Assembly: GCF_027912495.1 (NCBI RefSeq)
Contig: NZ_CP115463.1
Span: 2,627,501-2,691,500, forward strand
Source of the DNA: Caulobacter sp. NIBR1757
GTDB lineage: Bacteria > Pseudomonadota > Alphaproteobacteria > Caulobacterales > Caulobacteraceae
Length of the DNA stretch: 64,000 bases
Direction: 5' to 3'
Part shown: positions 8,444-18,280 of the stretch, piece by piece
How the letters are laid out: every line of letters begins with the position of its first letter
Position numbering within the stretch: position 1 is the first letter of the stretch
Notes under the pieces: model-generated
Databases searched by the model: none
What the model was told of the DNA's origin: nothing
Seen by the model: the letters and a program-made list of their open reading frames with translations, nothing else
Translations under genes and position numbers: made by a program

Positions 8444-9088
8444 ATGAAGTTCCGTCTCGCCCTGATCGCCGCCCTCGCCGCCACCCCGGCGCTGGCCCAG
8501 CCCCGGCCCGACCTGCAGATCTTCATCAGCCCGGCCGGAGAACCTTTCCGCGCGCCGCTCGACCAGCCCTATCCCGTTGAGCAGTGGTTCAAGCAGGCCG
8601 ACGCCAACGCCGACGGGGCGATCACCCGCGACGAGCTGGTCGCCGATTCCCTGGCCTTCTTCGACAAGCTCGACGCCAACAAGGACGGCGCGATCGATGG
8701 CTGGGAAAACGGCGACTACGAAAAGAAGGTCGCCCCCGAGATCATGTCCCGCGCCGCCATGGCCCTGGCCAGGCCCAGGGAGGGCAATCGTCCGAAGGGC
8801 GGCCGCTATCGTCCTACCCTGTCGCCTTACGACCGCGCCAGGCCGGACGAGCCGGGCAAGATGGTGGCCGACCAGAATCGCGTCGGCGCCGGCCTGTACG
8901 GTCTGGTCAACGAGGTGCAGCCGGTGATGGGCCAGGACAGCGACTTCAACCGCCGCATCAGCAGGGCCGAGGCGACCGCCGCCGCCAAGGACCGTTTCGC
9001 CATCCTCGACAAGGACAAGGACGGAAAGCTGGTCCTCGCCACCCTGCCGGAAACCCCGCTGCAACGGGCGCTCGCCGACGCGCGTTGA
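8444..9088 (+). CDS. secreted EF-hand protein, second of a tandem pair
   Basis: 214 residues: signal peptide MKFRLALIAALAATPALAQ, the same FISPAGEPFRAP..QPYPV block as its neighbour, then EF-hand loops DANADGAITRDE, DANKDGAIDGWE and DKDKDGKLVLAT, with a central DSDFNRRISRAE. It aligns end to end with the protein at 7672-8379, so the two arose by tandem duplication. The start at 8444 is fixed by the signal peptide; the frame is open further upstream but without secretion features. It likely belongs to the same regulon as the adjacent two-component system. Confidence 0.85.
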   Translation: MKFRLALIAALAATPALAQPRPDLQIFISPAGEPFRAPLDQPYPVEQWFKQADANADGAITRDELVADSLAFFDKLDANKDGAIDGWENGDYEKKVAPEIMSRAAMALARPREGNRPKGGRYRPTLSPYDRARPDEPGKMVADQNRVGAGLYGLVNEVQPVMGQDSDFNRRISRAEATAAAKDRFAILDKDKDGKLVLATLPETPLQRALADAR

Positions 9089-9173
9089 TTACCGGCCGTC
9101 AGGCCCTCTGCAAAACAGTGAAATGCGCCTGCAAACTGGCGCCGCTACCTGACGTGATCTGAATGGAAGTCAC

Positions 9174-10745
9174 GTGAGTCTCATGAGCCTGCACACCGCG
9201 CCGCGAACCAAGAAGAAGATGCGATGGGTCCCGGTGGCCTGGGGCGTCGCCGCGGCCGTGGTGCTGGGCGGCGGCGGCTACATGCTGTTCAAGCCCAAGG
9301 CTCCGAAGGATCCCTACCGGACCGAACAGGTGGCGCGCGGCGACATCACCAGGTCGGTGTCCGCCTCGGGGTCCTTGCAGGCCCTGGTCACCGTCCAGGT
9401 CGGCTCGCAGATCAGCGGACAGATCACCAAGGTGCTGGTCGACTTCAACGACTACGTCAAAGCCGGCCAGGTGATGGCCGTCCTCGACCCGCAGACCTAC
9501 GTCAGCCGCGCCCAGCAGGGTCAGGCCCAGGTCGCCCAGAGCCAGGCCCAGGTCAACCAGCTGCAGGCCCAGGCCGACGTCGCCCGCGCCAACTACAACC
9601 GCACCAAGACCCTCTACGACAAGGGCATCACCGCCAAGGCCGCCCTCGACGCCGACCTGGCGACCTGGAAGGCGGCCCAGGCCTCCGTCACCGCCGCCAG
9701 GGCCGGCGTCACCTCCGCCCGCGCCTCGCTGAACGCCACCAATGTCGATCTGGGCCGCACCAACATCGTCGCCCCGATCAGCGGCGTCGTCACCGACCGC
9801 CAGATCGAACCCGGCCAGACGGTCGCCGCCAGCCTGTCGGCCCCCATCCTTTTCCAGATCGCCCAGGACCTCTCCAAGCTCGAGGTCAAGATCAGCGTCG
9901 ACGAGGCCGACATCGGCAGCGTGCGCGAGGGCCAGCGGGTCAGGTTCACCGTCGACGCCTTTCCGGACGACAATTTCACCGGCGTCGTCACCCAGGTGCG
10001 CAAACAGCCGGAGACCGCCAACAACGTCGTCGCCTACACGGTGATCGCCGAGGCCGACAATCCGGGCGGCAAGCTGCTGCCCGGCATGACCGCCAACGCC
10101 GACATCGTGCTGGAAGAGCGCCGCGGCGTCCTGCGCGTCCCGGCCGCCGCCCTGCGCTGGAGCCCGGCCGACGCCGCCGCCAGCACCCAGCGCTCGGCCA
10201 GTCCGATGGGCGGACCTCCCGGCATGGGTGGACCTCCCGGCGGCGGCGGCCAAGGCCAGCAAGGGGCCGGCGGACGTCAGGGCGGCGGCAATCGCCTGGC
10301 CCGCGTCGCCGAGCAGCTCGACCTCGACGCCGGCCAGAAGAAGAAGGCCGACGCCATCTTCGCCGACGCCCAGACCAAGATGCGCGCCGCCGAAGGCCCG
10401 GACCGCCGCAAGATCATGGACGAGGCGTTCAAGGCGCTCGACCCCATCCTGAAGCCCGAGCAGAAGACCAAGCTCGTCGCCCTGCGCGCCCGCATGGGTC
10501 AGGGCGGTCGCGGCGGCGGCCAGGGCGGCATGACCAGCGGCGTGCTCTACATCCTCAAGGACGGCAAGCCGACCCCCGTGCCGGTCATGGTCGGCGCCAC
10601 CGACGGCAGCTTCACCGAAGTCGTCGACCGTTCCGGAACCATCAAGGAGGGCGCCGAAGTCATCACCGGCGGCGGCCCCAAGGCCAAGGTCACGGCGCGC
10701 AGCCCGCTGACCGGCGGCGGCGGCGGCCGGGTTCGGGGGCTGTAG
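9174..10745 (+). CDS. macA: MacA-type periplasmic adaptor with inserted helical domain
   Basis: 523 residues, GTG start after GGAAG. N-terminal membrane anchor (about 18-38), lipoyl/barrel-sandwich halves (VQVGSQISGQITKVLVDFNDYVKAGQ and TNIVAPISGVVTDRQIEPGQTV) and an alpha-hairpin between them; then the beta-barrel domain. After VPAAALRWSP there is an insertion of about 105 residues: a Gly-rich linker, a helical stretch with DLDAGQKKKADAIFADAQ and LDPILKPEQKTKLVALRARM (resembling LTxxQ/CpxP-Spy helices), and another Gly-rich linker. The usual membrane-proximal domain then resumes. It pairs with the ABC ATPase and permease that follow. Confidence 0.85.
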   Translation: MSLMSLHTAPRTKKKMRWVPVAWGVAAAVVLGGGGYMLFKPKAPKDPYRTEQVARGDITRSVSASGSLQALVTVQVGSQISGQITKVLVDFNDYVKAGQVMAVLDPQTYVSRAQQGQAQVAQSQAQVNQLQAQADVARANYNRTKTLYDKGITAKAALDADLATWKAAQASVTAARAGVTSARASLNATNVDLGRTNIVAPISGVVTDRQIEPGQTVAASLSAPILFQIAQDLSKLEVKISVDEADIGSVREGQRVRFTVDAFPDDNFTGVVTQVRKQPETANNVVAYTVIAEADNPGGKLLPGMTANADIVLEERRGVLRVPAAALRWSPADAAASTQRSASPMGGPPGMGGPPGGGGQGQQGAGGRQGGGNRLARVAEQLDLDAGQKKKADAIFADAQTKMRAAEGPDRRKIMDEAFKALDPILKPEQKTKLVALRARMGQGGRGGGQGGMTSGVLYILKDGKPTPVPVMVGATDGSFTEVVDRSGTIKEGAEVITGGGPKAKVTARSPLTGGGGGRVRGL

Positions 10746-11425
10746 TGATCCAGTTCGAGGGTCTGAAGAAGACCTACGTCATGGGCGAGGAGACGGTCCA
10801 CGCCCTGGCCGGCGTCTCGCTCACCATCGAGCGGGGCGAGAGCGTCGCCATCATCGGCCCGTCGGGGTCCGGCAAGTCGTCGCTGATGAACATCCTCGGC
10901 GGCCTCGACCGCCCCTCGGCCGGCCGCTACCTGTTCGAGGGCGAGGATGTCGGGGCCTTCGATGACAACGACCTGGCCGCCTTCCGCAACAAGCGGATCG
11001 GGTTCGTCTTCCAGTCCTTCCAGCTGCTGCCGCGACTGTCCGCCCTGCAGAACGTCGAGCTGCCGATGATCTACGCCGGCATCGATCCGGCCGAACGCCG
11101 GGACCGCGCCGCCGCTCTGCTCGACAGGGTGGGCCTTGGCAGCCGCATGGGTCACCGCCCGACCCAGATGTCCGGCGGCCAGCAGCAGCGCGTCGCCATC
11201 GCCCGCTCCCTCGCCAACCGGCCGGACCTCCTGCTCGCCGACGAGCCCACCGGCGCCCTCGACACCCAGACCGGCCAGGACGTGCTGAACCTCTTCAAGG
11301 AGCTCAACACTGAGGGCCTAACCCTGGTCATCGTCACGCACGACCTGGAGGTGGCGGCCGAGACCCGCCGCCGTGTCACCTTCCGCGACGGCCAGATCGT
11401 CGGCGACGACGGGGCCGCCCGATGA
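10745..11425 (+). CDS. MacB-type ABC transporter ATP-binding protein
   Basis: 226 residues starting with GTG at 10745, which overlaps the adaptor stop codon by one base (TAGTG). Walker [11 protein letters not shown]-loop [19 protein letters not shown], signature [15 protein letters not shown], Walker [13 protein letters not shown] and H-loop VIVTHD are all intact. It is of the LolD/MacB ATPase class. The permease is encoded separately, so this is the split (two-gene) form of a MacB exporter. It energises export of an unidentified substrate through the periplasm together with the MacA-like adaptor. Confidence 0.92.
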   Translation: MIQFEGLKKTYVMGEETVHALAGVSLTIERGESVAIIGPSGSGKSSLMNILGGLDRPSAGRYLFEGEDVGAFDDNDLAAFRNKRIGFVFQSFQLLPRLSALQNVELPMIYAGIDPAERRDRAAALLDRVGLGSRMGHRPTQMSGGQQQRVAIARSLANRPDLLLADEPTGALDTQTGQDVLNLFKELNTEGLTLVIVTHDLEVAAETRRRVTFRDGQIVGDDGAAR

Positions 11426-12663
11426 TGAAGCCCATCGACCTCGTCCGCTTCGCCACTGGCGCCATCGTCGCCCACCCGATGCGCAGCGCCCTGACCTCGC
11501 TCGGCGTCGTCATCGGCGTCGCCGCCGTGGTGATGATGACCTCCATCGGCCTGGGCGCCCAACAGATGGTGACCAGCGCCATCGGCGGCCTCGGCTCCAA
11601 CATGCTGATCATCAGCCCCGGCGCCTCGCGCGGCGCGGGCGGCGGCTTCGTCAGCCAGGGGGCCGGCACTGGCGTCTCCCTGTCCGACGGCGACGCCGAG
11701 GCCCTCAAGGCCCAGATCGAGAACGTCTCCGCCGTCGCCCCCGCCGTGCGGGGCGGCGCCCAGCTGACCGCCGAGGGCGGCAACTGGAACACCCGGGTCG
11801 AGGGCGTGACGCCCGACTATCTGGTCGCCCGCGACCTCACCATCGCCTCGGGCCGCATGTTCGACGAGCGTGAAGCCCGCCAGGGCAAGAAGGTCGCCGT
11901 CATCGGCGCCACGGTGGCAAAGGAGCTGTATGGCGACGCCGACCCGGTCGGAAAGCGCCTGCGCGTCGGCACGGTGCCGTTCGAGATCGTCGGGGTGCTG
12001 ACCTCCAAGGGCCAGGCCGGCTTCGGCCAGGACCAGGACGACATCGTGCTGGGCCCGCTCCAGGCCGTGCGATCCCGCATCGTCGGTCGCCGGGTGCGCG
12101 GCGACAACGTCCAGACCATCTACGTGAAGGCGGCCACCGCCGAAGACCTCGACCGCGTGCAGGAGGACGTCACCAATCTGATGCGCGAACGCCACCGCAT
12201 TCGCCAGGGCGCCGAGGACGACTTCAGCGTCCAGAACATGGCCTCGATCATGGAAGCCATGAGCGCCAGCACCAAGACCTTCACGGGTCTTCTGGCCGCC
12301 GTGGCGGCGGTCTCCCTGCTGGTCGGCGGCATCGGCATCATGAACATCATGCTGGTCGCCGTGACCGAGCGCACCCGCGAGATCGGCCTGCGCATGGCCG
12401 TCGGCGCGAGGCGCGCCTGGGTCCTTTACCAGTTCGCCCTGGAGGCCGTGGTGCTCAGCTTCGCCGGCGGCGTCATCGGCCTGCTGATCGGCATCGGCGG
12501 CGCCATGGCCATGTCGGCGCTGGCCGGCTGGCCCATGGCCATCGCCAGCTGGGCCGTGCCGACGGCGCTCGGGTTCTCGATGCTGGTCGGCCTGGTGTTC
12601 GGGGCCTACCCGGCCTGGCGCGCGGCGCAGCTGGATCCGATCGAGGCGTTGCGGCGGGAGTAG
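11422..12663 (+). CDS. MacB-type ABC transporter permease
   Basis: 413 residues overlapping the ATPase gene by 4 nt (ATGA). It has one N-terminal membrane helix, a large periplasmic MacB_PCD domain ([16 protein letters not shown], then [12 protein letters not shown]), and three C-terminal helices with [30 protein letters not shown], the FtsX/MacB signature. No outer-membrane TolC-like gene is adjacent, so the exit duct must be encoded elsewhere. Confidence 0.92.
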   Translation: MMKPIDLVRFATGAIVAHPMRSALTSLGVVIGVAAVVMMTSIGLGAQQMVTSAIGGLGSNMLIISPGASRGAGGGFVSQGAGTGVSLSDGDAEALKAQIENVSAVAPAVRGGAQLTAEGGNWNTRVEGVTPDYLVARDLTIASGRMFDEREARQGKKVAVIGATVAKELYGDADPVGKRLRVGTVPFEIVGVLTSKGQAGFGQDQDDIVLGPLQAVRSRIVGRRVRGDNVQTIYVKAATAEDLDRVQEDVTNLMRERHRIRQGAEDDFSVQNMASIMEAMSASTKTFTGLLAAVAAVSLLVGGIGIMNIMLVAVTERTREIGLRMAVGARRAWVLYQFALEAVVLSFAGGVIGLLIGIGGAMAMSALAGWPMAIASWAVPTALGFSMLVGLVFGAYPAWRAAQLDPIEALRRE

Positions 12664-12670
12664 GAACAAT

Positions 12671-12727
12671 CCCTTCTCCCGCTTGCCGGGAGAAGGTGGC
12701 CCCCGAAGGGGGTCGGATGAGGGCAGC
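12671..12727 (+). repeat. 57-bp intergenic repeat, left copy
   Basis: Starts with CCCTTCTCCCGCTTGCCGGG and ends with GTCGGATGAGGGCAGC. It contains two internal palindromes (TTCTCCCgcttgccGGGAGAA and GGCCCCCgaaGGGGGTC). A nearly identical copy lies inverted at 13126-13180, on the far side of the DUF559 gene. Confidence 0.9.
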
Positions 12728-12735
12728 ACCAGCCC

Positions 12736-13110
12736 TTGACGAGTAGCGCTCCCAAGAACATTGTTCACTTTATGTTCCCGCCACCCGTCAATCGAGCGCG
12801 TGCCGAAATCATGCGCGCCGAACCCACCTTCGCCGAGCGAGTGATGTGGGATCGCTTGCGCAACAGAAAGCTCGCCGGCCTCAAGTTCCGCCGCCAGACA
12901 CCCCTTGGCCCTTACATCGCGGATTTCCTTTGTAAGGAAGCGCGACTGATCGTCGAATTCGACGGCCCAAACCACGACGAGGACTACGACCGTAAACGAG
13001 ACGCCTGGCTAAACGAGCAAGGCTATCGGGTCCTCAGGTTTGCCAACAACGAGGTCGGCAATCGGCTTGGCTGGGTTCTGGAGACGATCCAGGCGGCCGC
13101 GGGGCGATAG
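12736..13110 (+). CDS. DUF559 endonuclease-like protein
   Basis: About 124 residues. [46 protein letters not shown] and [24 protein letters not shown] are the conserved blocks of DUF559, a Vsr/PD-(D/E)xK-like nuclease fold (D in ADF, E in VEFDG). The start is TTG 12736 or, less likely, ATG 12772. It sits alone between inverted copies of an intergenic repeat. Proteins of this family are often found in such repeats, which hints at co-mobility; the biological role is unknown. Confidence 0.85.
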   Translation: MTSSAPKNIVHFMFPPPVNRARAEIMRAEPTFAERVMWDRLRNRKLAGLKFRRQTPLGPYIADFLCKEARLIVEFDGPNHDEDYDRKRDAWLNEQGYRVLRFANNEVGNRLGWVLETIQAAAGR

Positions 13111-13125
13111 ACGACAGGGGCCGGC

Positions 13126-13180
13126 GCTGCCCTCATCCGACCCCTTCGGGGCCACCTTCTCCCGGCAAGCGGGAGAAGGG
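13126..13180 (-). repeat. 55-bp intergenic repeat, right inverted copy
   Basis: Reverse complement of the element at 12671-12727, differing only by two single-base length changes in the C and G runs (CCCC/GGGG instead of CCCCC/GGGGG). Confidence 0.9.
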
Positions 13181-13186
13181 ACAGCG

Positions 13187-13828
13187 CTAGACCAACCCCG
13201 CAATAATGTTGATCCCCAACGCCAGGATCGCCGTGTTGTAGAAGTAGGCCGCCGCCGCGTGGGCGGTGATCAGGTTCCGCAGCCGTGTCGTGTTCACCGT
13301 CATGTCCGACACCTGGAAGGTCGCCCCGATGCAGAAGGACAGGTAGACGAAATCCATGTAGCTGGTCGGCGGATCGCCCGAGAAGCCGAACACCTGGTCC
13401 TTCCGGCCGCCGAAATGCCGGTGGGCATAGTGGATGACGAACACCGTCTGCAGCATCAGCCAGCTGCTGATCAGGGTCAGCACCGCCAGCGCCGCCACCA
13501 AGCCCTTCTCGAAACCCGTCCCCGTCCGGCTCTCGATCATCGCCATCACGATACCGATCAGGCTGGCCAGCACCGCCACCAGGATGACCAGCAGCAGGAC
13601 CGGCGTCTTCTCATCCTCCAGCGCCGCCCGCGCCTTCACCCGCGCCTCGTCGGCGGTGAGGAACAGGCGCCAGGTCAGGGCCAGGTACACGACCGCTCCG
13701 ACGACCCATCCGGCCAGCTCCGGCGCCGCTCCCGGCCAGCCCATCCCGGTCGCGCAAAACCAGCCGACAACGCCCGCCGCCGCGCCTACGGCGAGCCGCC
13801 AGTGCCGCGTGACGCCACTCAGGTCCAT
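13187..13828 (-). CDS. DUF1345 membrane protein
   Basis: 213 residues with five to six membrane helices. FSGDPPTSYMDFVYLSFCIGATFQVSDMTV and RNLITAHAAAAYFYNTAILALGINI are the hallmark of DUF1345 proteins (predicted inner-membrane, function unknown). The start at 13828 is chosen at MDLSGVTRHW because the upstream open frame is hydrophilic, proline- and arginine-rich and runs through the intergenic palindrome. A purine-rich GAGGG precedes the start. It ends 7 nt from the repeat element. Confidence 0.8.
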   Translation of the reverse strand: MDLSGVTRHWRLAVGAAAGVVGWFCATGMGWPGAAPELAGWVVGAVVYLALTWRLFLTADEARVKARAALEDEKTPVLLLVILVAVLASLIGIVMAMIESRTGTGFEKGLVAALAVLTLISSWLMLQTVFVIHYAHRHFGGRKDQVFGFSGDPPTSYMDFVYLSFCIGATFQVSDMTVNTTRLRNLITAHAAAAYFYNTAILALGINIIAGLV

Positions 13829-14123
13829 GCCGATACCGCCCTCAACCAATTGGAATAAAAGACCATTTCGCCCGGCCGCCAATATGTCTAGACATATTCG
13901 GCGCTGTTTTGCGGACCTCGGCGAGCCGCCCGCCAGCGCGTAGCTCGCCGCGCCCTCGAACCGCGCTACAATCCCTGCGCTACAGCCTACGCGGCGCCTA
14001 CGCGCAAGACTACGTCCACAGCCGTGTGCCCCCACGCAAAAGGCACGCCCTGTCAAAGGCTTGCGACGAACCTCATGTTTGCGTCCCGATCGCGCGGTAT
14101 AATCGTGGGTCGCTTCGATAAGC
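13829..14123. other. intergenic region with 18-bp palindrome
   Basis: Gap between DUF1345 (leftward) and the 3' end of the dioxygenase gene (leftward). It carries the palindrome annotated at 13881-13898, a GCGCTACA direct repeat near 13963-13985 and no convincing coding frame. Confidence 0.5.
13881..13898. promoter_or_regulatory. perfect 18-bp palindrome AATATGTCTAGACATATT
   Basis: It is self-complementary over all 18 bases and AT-rich in a GC-rich setting, lying 53 nt upstream of the DUF1345 start. The same palindrome, followed by the same CG, is split by the IS element at 23263-23272 / 24123-24132. The ATGT..ACAT symmetry is like that of PadR-type operators; the cognate protein is unknown. 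Confidence 0.5.
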
Positions 14124-14981
14124 CTAGCGCGGCCGATCCCCGACGATCGTCACCCGCTCCATCCGGCGCACCGCGGGCCAGTAATCGCTGGCGGCGTAGT
14201 GCTGGCTGGCCCGGTTGTCCCAGAAGGCGATGCTGCCCGGCTCCCAGCGGAACCGGCACTGGTATTCCGGGATCGCCGCCTGGGCGTAGAGGTGCTTGAG
14301 CATGGCGGCGCTCTCGTCGGCATCCCAGCCGACGATATGCTGGGTGAAGGCGGCGTTGACGTAGATGCAGCGCCGGCCCGTCTCCGGATGGGTGCGGATC
14401 ACCGGATGCTCGACCATCGGGTAGCGGGCGTTGAAGTCCTCGATCTGCTCCTCGGTCATGCCGCGCTTGCGCATGCCGGTGCGGAAGTGGGCGAAGTCGT
14501 GGATGGCGACGGCGTCATCGACCCGCGCCTTCACCTCATCGCAAAGGCCCTCATAGGCCGCGTACATGTCGGCGAACAGCGTATCGCCCCCGACCGGCGG
14601 CAGCTCGATCGCCCGCAGGATCGAGCCCAGCGACGGCTCGAGCCGCCAGGTGACGTCCGAGTGCCAGGTGTTTTCGCGACCCCGGTTCTCGCGGTTGTGG
14701 GTGATCGCCAGAACCTCCGGATAGCCCGGCTTCTGTGGCGCGAAGGGATGAACCTCCAGCTCGCCGAAGTTGCGGGCGAAGGCCAGGTGCTGGTCGGTGT
14801 CGATGTCCTGGTCCCGGAAGAACAGCACCTTCCAGTCGAGCAGCGCCTGGCGGATGGCCCTGACCTGCGACGGCGTCGCCGGCTGGGACAGGTCGATGCC
14901 GCCGACCTCCGCCCCGATGGTCGGCGTCAGCGGGGTCAGGGTCAGGGTGTCGAGGGTCAGGTGACGGACAAGTTCAGTCAT
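14124..14981 (-). CDS. TauD/TfdA-family Fe(II)/2-oxoglutarate dioxygenase
   Basis: 285 residues with start at 14981 after a clear GGAGGAAG. The iron facial triad is visible: HSDVTW (HxD) and the distal His in NRASQHYAASDY, followed by the 2-oxoglutarate arginine in RRMERVTI. DWKVLFFRDQDIDTDQHLAFARNFG is the N-terminal TauD signature. It would hydroxylate taurine, an alkylsulfonate, a phenoxyacetate or a similar small acid. It is divergent from a TetR/acyl-CoA synthetase operon, which may indicate degradation of a fatty or aryl acid. Confidence 0.88.
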   Translation of the reverse strand: MTELVRHLTLDTLTLTPLTPTIGAEVGGIDLSQPATPSQVRAIRQALLDWKVLFFRDQDIDTDQHLAFARNFGELEVHPFAPQKPGYPEVLAITHNRENRGRENTWHSDVTWRLEPSLGSILRAIELPPVGGDTLFADMYAAYEGLCDEVKARVDDAVAIHDFAHFRTGMRKRGMTEEQIEDFNARYPMVEHPVIRTHPETGRRCIYVNAAFTQHIVGWDADESAAMLKHLYAQAAIPEYQCRFRWEPGSIAFWDNRASQHYAASDYWPAVRRMERVTIVGDRPR

Positions 14982-15076
14982 GGCTTCCTCCGCGCCGGCT
15001 CTTCGTCCGGACAACGCAGTATGTTACCCCTCGGTTTCATTTGACAAGCCCTGCTCGCAAAGGCCCCTTAACCCCT

Positions 15077-15717
15077 ATGGCAGACGGTTCCGCCCCCGCC
15101 CGCAAGCCCCGAGTCGACGCCGCCGCCCGGCGCGCCGAGTACATCGACGTGGCCGCGAAAGTGATGCTGGAAAAGGGCCTGCACGGCGCCACAATGCGCG
15201 ACTTCGCGGAAGCCGCCGGGGCCGCCAAGATCCTGTTCTACCGTCTGTTTCCCTCGCGCGACGCCATCGTCGACGCCGTCTTCCGACGCGTCGAGGACGC
15301 CGTCCTCGACGCCTACAAGGAGACCTGGACCGGCTACGGCTCGATGGTCGCCCGGGTGCTGGAGACCGCCCGCAAGGACCCCGCCCCCTTCCTCGTCGTG
15401 CTCAAGAACTGCGGCGGCGGCGCCGACCGCTCCGACTGGGGCGACCGCCTGCGCGCCATCTTCAACGAACGCTCCCGCCCCCTGTTCGAGCCTAGGCCCG
15501 GCGCCCCGGAGGGGGCGGAAGAGCGCGCGGGCCTCGCCGGCGGCAGCCTGTTCGGCCTCTGGGTGGACCGCATGATCGTCTGGCTGGAAGAGCGCGACGG
15601 CCTCGACGACGCCACCCGCATCCGCTGGTGGAGCCGCATCGTCCGCGAATGGCGGCTGGCCTCCCGCGAGGCCTTTCGGCTAGACCCGCCGCAACAAGAA
15701 ACCAACGAGGAAACGCC

Positions 15718-15721
<4 letters not shown>
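15077..15721 (+). CDS. TetR-family transcriptional regulator
   Basis: 214 residues. The N-terminal HTH is AAKVMLEKGLHGATMRDFAEAAGAAKILFYRLFPSRDAIVDAVF, with the expected TetR helix spacing; the C-terminal ligand domain is unspecific. The ATG at 15077 is taken. The upstream TTG at 15041 is part of TTGACA, which is more likely a -35 element. The last codon overlaps the TTG start of the acyl-CoA ligase, so the two are co-transcribed. Probably it senses an acyl-CoA or the free acid and represses this operon and the divergent dioxygenase. Confidence 0.85.
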
Positions 15722-17337
<1,616 letters not shown>

Positions 17338-17347
17338 GGGGAACACC

Positions 17348-18055
17348 ATGAACCGCACCATCGGAACACCACGCCTGTGGGCCATCCTGGCCGCCGTCTT
17401 CGGCCTGATCTCGCTGGCCGTCACGGTCGCCTTCAAGCTGCTGGGTCCGGTCAAGGCGGCCGGCGTCTGCATGGGCGGCGGCGCGGTCGTCCAGTTCGAG
17501 TTCGCCCGCGAGGCCCAGGACCTGACCAACATCTTCGGCGATGTCATCGACCCCTGCCGCGCCCCGACCATCGCCGCCATGGACGCGGTCAACCAGCTGG
17601 ACGTGGTCGCCTACATCCCCAGCTACACGCTGTTCGCCATCTTCGCGGCCCTGTTCATCGGCGGCGGGCGCCTGCGCCTGCCCATCCTGCTGGCGATCCT
17701 GGCGGCGGCTGTCGCCCTGGTCGCCGACTATGTCGAGACCTTCACCCTGCTGGAGATCACGCCGATGCTGGAGGAGCGCGCCGACCTGCTTCCGGTCTCC
17801 TCGACCGCCGCCTGGATCAAGTTCGGGGCGTTGGCCGCCCACGCCCTGGTCCTCGCCGCCGTCTGCCTGGAAAAGCCGCCGCGCCGCTGGATCCTCGGCA
17901 TCCTGCTGCTGGCCCCCGCCGTCGGGGCGCTGGCCGCCTTCAGCGACTCCCGCAACATGAATCTCCTGACCCTCGGCTTCCTGCTGGCCTGGCTGCCCTT
18001 GCTGGGGCTGGCCGCCTGGCGGGCGGTTCGGCCGGTTGCCGTGGAAGTTCAATAG
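17348..18055 (+). CDS. conserved hypothetical membrane protein
   Basis: 235 residues with about five to six membrane helices (near 10-30, 93-112, 116-134, 156-175, 183-199, 206-224) and a short periplasmic stretch holding two cysteines (GVCMGG, DPCRAP). No family is recognised. It lies 10 nt after the acyl-CoA synthetase stop, with GGGGGA before the ATG, so it is likely the third gene of that operon. Confidence 0.7.
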   Translation: MNRTIGTPRLWAILAAVFGLISLAVTVAFKLLGPVKAAGVCMGGGAVVQFEFAREAQDLTNIFGDVIDPCRAPTIAAMDAVNQLDVVAYIPSYTLFAIFAALFIGGGRLRLPILLAILAAAVALVADYVETFTLLEITPMLEERADLLPVSSTAAWIKFGALAAHALVLAAVCLEKPPRRWILGILLLAPAVGALAAFSDSRNMNLLTLGFLLAWLPLLGLAAWRAVRPVAVEVQ

Positions 18056-18071
18056 GTTAGGAGAAAACGCC

Positions 18072-18164
<93 letters not shown>

Positions 18165-18280
18165 CCAGGCGAGGGGCGCTGATAGCCGGTTCGGCGCGTC
18201 GTTGCAATCACCGCAAACGTCTCCCTGAGTGAACCGTGTTAACCGGGTGATCAGGCCCCCGTGGCAAGCTCATCGCCGTC

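Noticed and set aside
9540..9760. Repetitive CAGGCCCAGGTC stretches suggesting a tandem repeat or CRISPR
   Set aside because: It encodes the Gln/Ala coiled-coil hairpin of the MacA-type adaptor; no CRISPR-like unit with spacers occurs anywhere in the window.
15041..15076. Upstream TTG start for the TetR regulator
   Set aside because: The TTG is part of TTGACA, a better -35 candidate, and the added residues are not TetR-like.
18228..18244. CtrA full site upstream of hfsE (GTGTTAACC)
   Set aside because: Only one TTAA half is present; the base pattern seven positions away is AGTG, not TTAA/TTAC.
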